Assembly (NCBI GenBank): GCA_022836615.1
Contig: MU405242.1
Location: forward strand, 186,001-250,000
Length of the DNA stretch: 64,000 nucleotides
Direction of reading: 5' to 3'
DNA from: Annulohypoxylon bovei var. microspora
Taxonomy: Eukaryota > Ascomycota > Sordariomycetes > Xylariales > Hypoxylaceae
A program made the position numbers and the translations under genes. Each line of letters starts with the position of its first letter. The stretch's first letter is position 1. Shown here piece after piece: positions 61,679-64,000 of the stretch. The notes beneath the pieces are model-generated. The model was not told the origin of the DNA and did no database searches. It saw nothing but the letters and a program-made list of their open reading frames with translations.

Positions 61679-61981
61679 CACTCGACCCCCTGAAATAATG
61701 TTAGTACGAACCTTATTTTGATACAGATTTACACCAGGGTACCCAAGTAGTGAGCAAGGCTTTGAAACGTATTCTTGAAACATTTAAATTTTTTAAATTT
61801 ATTTCCAATGGAAAGAAAGGGTAATATGAGTATAACTTATTTTATAAAAAAAATTATATGTTTTAAGGATGAGATTCCGTGACTTTATTTAGGATTGAAA
61901 CTTGGTGTGATACTCAGATCATGGGTGGTTGATAAAGTCACTTTTGCAATTCGTACTAACATTATTTCAGGGGGGCGAGTG
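61679..61981. mobile_element. TA-flanked miniature inverted-repeat element (MITE), 303 bp
   Basis: The 32-bp ends, 61679-61710 and 61950-61981, are inverted copies of each other with one mismatch; both contain CCCCCTGAAATAATGTTAG. TA dinucleotides border both sides (61677-61678 and 61982-61983), the target duplication of Tc1/mariner-superfamily elements. The ~240-bp interior is AT-rich and has no coding capacity. The very good match between ends suggests fairly recent movement. A transposase source is not in the window. Confidence 0.88.
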
Positions 61982-63202
61982 TAAGTGTAACGCGGGACAC
62001 ATGACTCCCTGACGACACGGTCCCTGTAACATTACACGCGTATCTCCTTTATTCCCGAAGTCGACGATGGCTGACTGTGCCCACGAACACCTTCGCGGGT
62101 CGTGAGTCGTGGGTCGAGAGTCGACCGGATCGTATACTTAGACGTGTCGAGTAGGTAGCGTGTTACAGGTAAGGCAACGAATATATGTACATAGCGGTTG
62201 TAAGATTAGCTGCTTGGTGGCTTACTTACCATGTACGTGGTCTCCCGTATGTGGAAATGCAGACTAGAATACTATTGACGCGTGGCATATGACCATCCCT
62301 ATTCTGGATGGCTCCCTTTACGCACTCGTGTGAAAGGGCCTCTTAGATCGCAATTTCAACCGTATGTCTCACTTGCGATGTTGAGTTGGGTCGGTTGGCC
62401 AATGCAAGGATCTGCTTTACCCCACGCGTCTTCCTCATACTTGCTGGTATCGTGAACTGGTCATGTTATGCTATTGGGCTAACAGTCCCATCCTTAGGGC
62501 GCTGTAACACATGGCTATGTATGTATTGTCGCTTGCCTGACGTCCAGTGGAACGTATAAGAGGTAACTTTGAAGCTCGTAATATGTTTACCACAAGCTTC
62601 ACTTAACCAGCTGAACTTTGAAGGGCCGCCCTGTTGGGGTCATCTTAGCTCGTAAAATATATCACTTTACCCTATCGAATTAAGAGGCGAGTGACCAAGT
62701 TCTAAGCAAACAGCTTATGAGGCGCAGACAAAGGCTAGCCTGGGTTTCAGAATAGGTACAGGTAATAATAACTTCACACTTACCAGGCAGATGAATTAAC
62801 AAGGATCCACATGACTCCACCCCACACTGTCCTCCACACTAGAGAGACAAGAGCGGGCGGTATCGCATGTGTACATACTACCTACTGTAGTCGTCATACT
62901 CGAAAGGTGTCGCTTGGCGCCGTGGTCTCAGCCCCCAGGCCGGATTAGGAAGTGTACATACCCTCACCTAGCTAAGCCGTTATTCGTCGTCGTTCAATCA
63001 GCAGGCTAGGTTGCGCAAGAGCACAACTTCCGCGCTCTATTCGTTCAGCCCTCTTTCTCTTTCCCCATGGTCTAAGATAGCGAATTCCCACACTTTCGCA
63101 CAGAAGTTGCGGTGAAAAAGAGAGGTCGCGCACAAGGCTCGCGATACCGTCGTAGTTGCAACCCCAGGGGGAAAGTGGGCGACCCCTTCGTCGCCATTTT
63201 TA

Positions 63203-63226
63203 AACCCCTCGACCCCTCGACCCCTC
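63203..63226. repeat. 8-bp tandem repeat (GACCCCTC type), three copies
   Basis: Three consecutive units, the first differing by one base. Confidence 0.8.
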
Positions 63227-64000
63227 AAAAATAATAGACAGGTACGGGGAACGCGGCCGGTCGATCATGTTCGATCCGATTCGCGTTTCGCGGCTTTCAC
63301 ATGTTTCCGTATTACCCGTTGATTTTCCGACTCTATTCAGATAGAAAACCCAAAAAGACAGAATTTTATAGCAGACTCGGCGGCGACCGGTTTTAATGGG
63401 CCTCGAGTTTTAGCACGCGAAGTGGCTCTCACCATCATCAGGCAATGATAACGCTGCAAATCAGCTGATCGGCGCCCGCCTAATGTTTTAATGTTGTTAG
63501 AAACCTGCTTGCGAAATATTGCTTCAGGGCGATGGGTAGGCGGCCGGTTCTTGTGCAATGTGCGGCCTGCAGATTGGATCCCATCCTTCGCACGTATCGA
63601 ACCCCGTCTGCTGTAATCGCCCGTGCCTGCATAGAGTCCTCGTCGGGCGGGCCAAGGAGAAGGCCTCATTAAGGGCCCTTAAAGTAGCTCTCCATAGGGA
63701 CATTCCTTTGGGAAGGCCAACACGAGATGAGGTTTAAAAAAAAAAAAGCTCCTCGTAATCGGATTGGTTCCTTAAAGCTAGCGACAACTTAATATGCGCG
63801 CGGGGAGGATCCAATCATCAACAATAGTCGTGCTCCATTTTGAAAGTCCGGAGTAGGCATGCGGTTCTATTGGGCTCCGAGAGTATTTACAAAAGAGCCC
63901 GAAGTTTAGGAATATGTGCATAATCGATGAATTGTTGGCGTTGTCAACCAACAGGATTAATTTGTTTCTAAGTTTAGGTTCCTAAAGGACAGTACCTGGG

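Larger units (their letters stand above)
55519..64000. other. 8.5-kb region without a supportable gene
   Basis: The longest open frames (59197-59589 minus, 61209-61619 plus, 57760-58203 minus) are about what chance predicts for this length, and none shows a domain, signal peptide or splice-consistent extension. The region includes a GC-rich block around 57.7-60 kb, the CATAG repeat, a purine tract at 58631-58672, inverted repeats at 56313-56363 and 56968-57028, an 8-bp tandem repeat at 63203-63226 and the TA-flanked MITE at 61679-61981. A non-coding RNA or a promoter for a gene to the right would fit but is not shown. Confidence 0.6.

Noticed and set aside
1..64000. CRISPR array, prophage, biosynthetic cluster or rRNA operon
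   Set aside because: No regularly spaced repeats, no phage, PKS, NRPS or terpene-synthase frames and no rRNA-like segments were seen; the organism is a eukaryote.

Overview
The window is nuclear DNA of a filamentous ascomycete, most likely a Sordariomycete. Genes have short introns (about 45-130 nt) with GTRNGT donors and CTRAY-type branch points (one TACTAAC, one GACTAAC), they stand on both strands without operons, and the recognisable proteins (Bro1, Avl9, Srf1, Mdj1, Cul1/Cdc53, SAP30) have filamentous-fungal architectures. I reconstructed splicing by hand for every multi-exon gene; all reading frames close, and exon coordinates are in the entries.

Layout. 1-1282 (-): N-terminal part of an unidentified fungal protein running off the left edge. 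1.3-10.9 kb: gene-poor, with one GC-rich alpha/beta-hydrolase gene (5525-6541). 10.9-33.9 kb: the gene-dense core, holding SAP30-like HDAC subunit (+), mitochondrial DnaJ Mdj1 (+), ESCRT-associated Bro1 (+), late secretory Avl9 (+), cullin-1 (-), Srf1-like membrane protein (-), a mitochondrial K+/H+ exchange-related protein (+) and a small predicted tail-anchored protein (-). 33.9-44.4 kb: gene-poor, with two small secreted Leu/Gln/Asn-rich proteins of no recognised family (36456-37104 and 39628-40151). 44.4-55.5 kb: a single-pass membrane protein with two PPxY motifs (+), an RBR-type E3 ubiquitin ligase (-) and a large DUF676/ROG1-type lipase (+). 55.5-64 kb: no supportable gene.

Mobile DNA consists of two well-delimited miniature inverted-repeat elements: a 456-bp hAT-like element with an exact 8-bp target duplication (15168-15623) and a 303-bp element with 32-bp terminal inverted repeats flanked by TA (61679-61981). 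Intergenic DNA is also full of CCTAGGTAGGTA-type words, densest at 41.5-42.8 kb. No tRNA, rRNA or CRISPR was found.

The genes do not form a pathway cluster. Several touch ubiquitin and membrane traffic (Bro1, Avl9, cullin-1, the RBR ligase, the PPxY membrane protein), but that looks like ordinary housekeeping co-location. The least explained content is the pair of secreted proteins in their gene-poor block, and the two MITEs.
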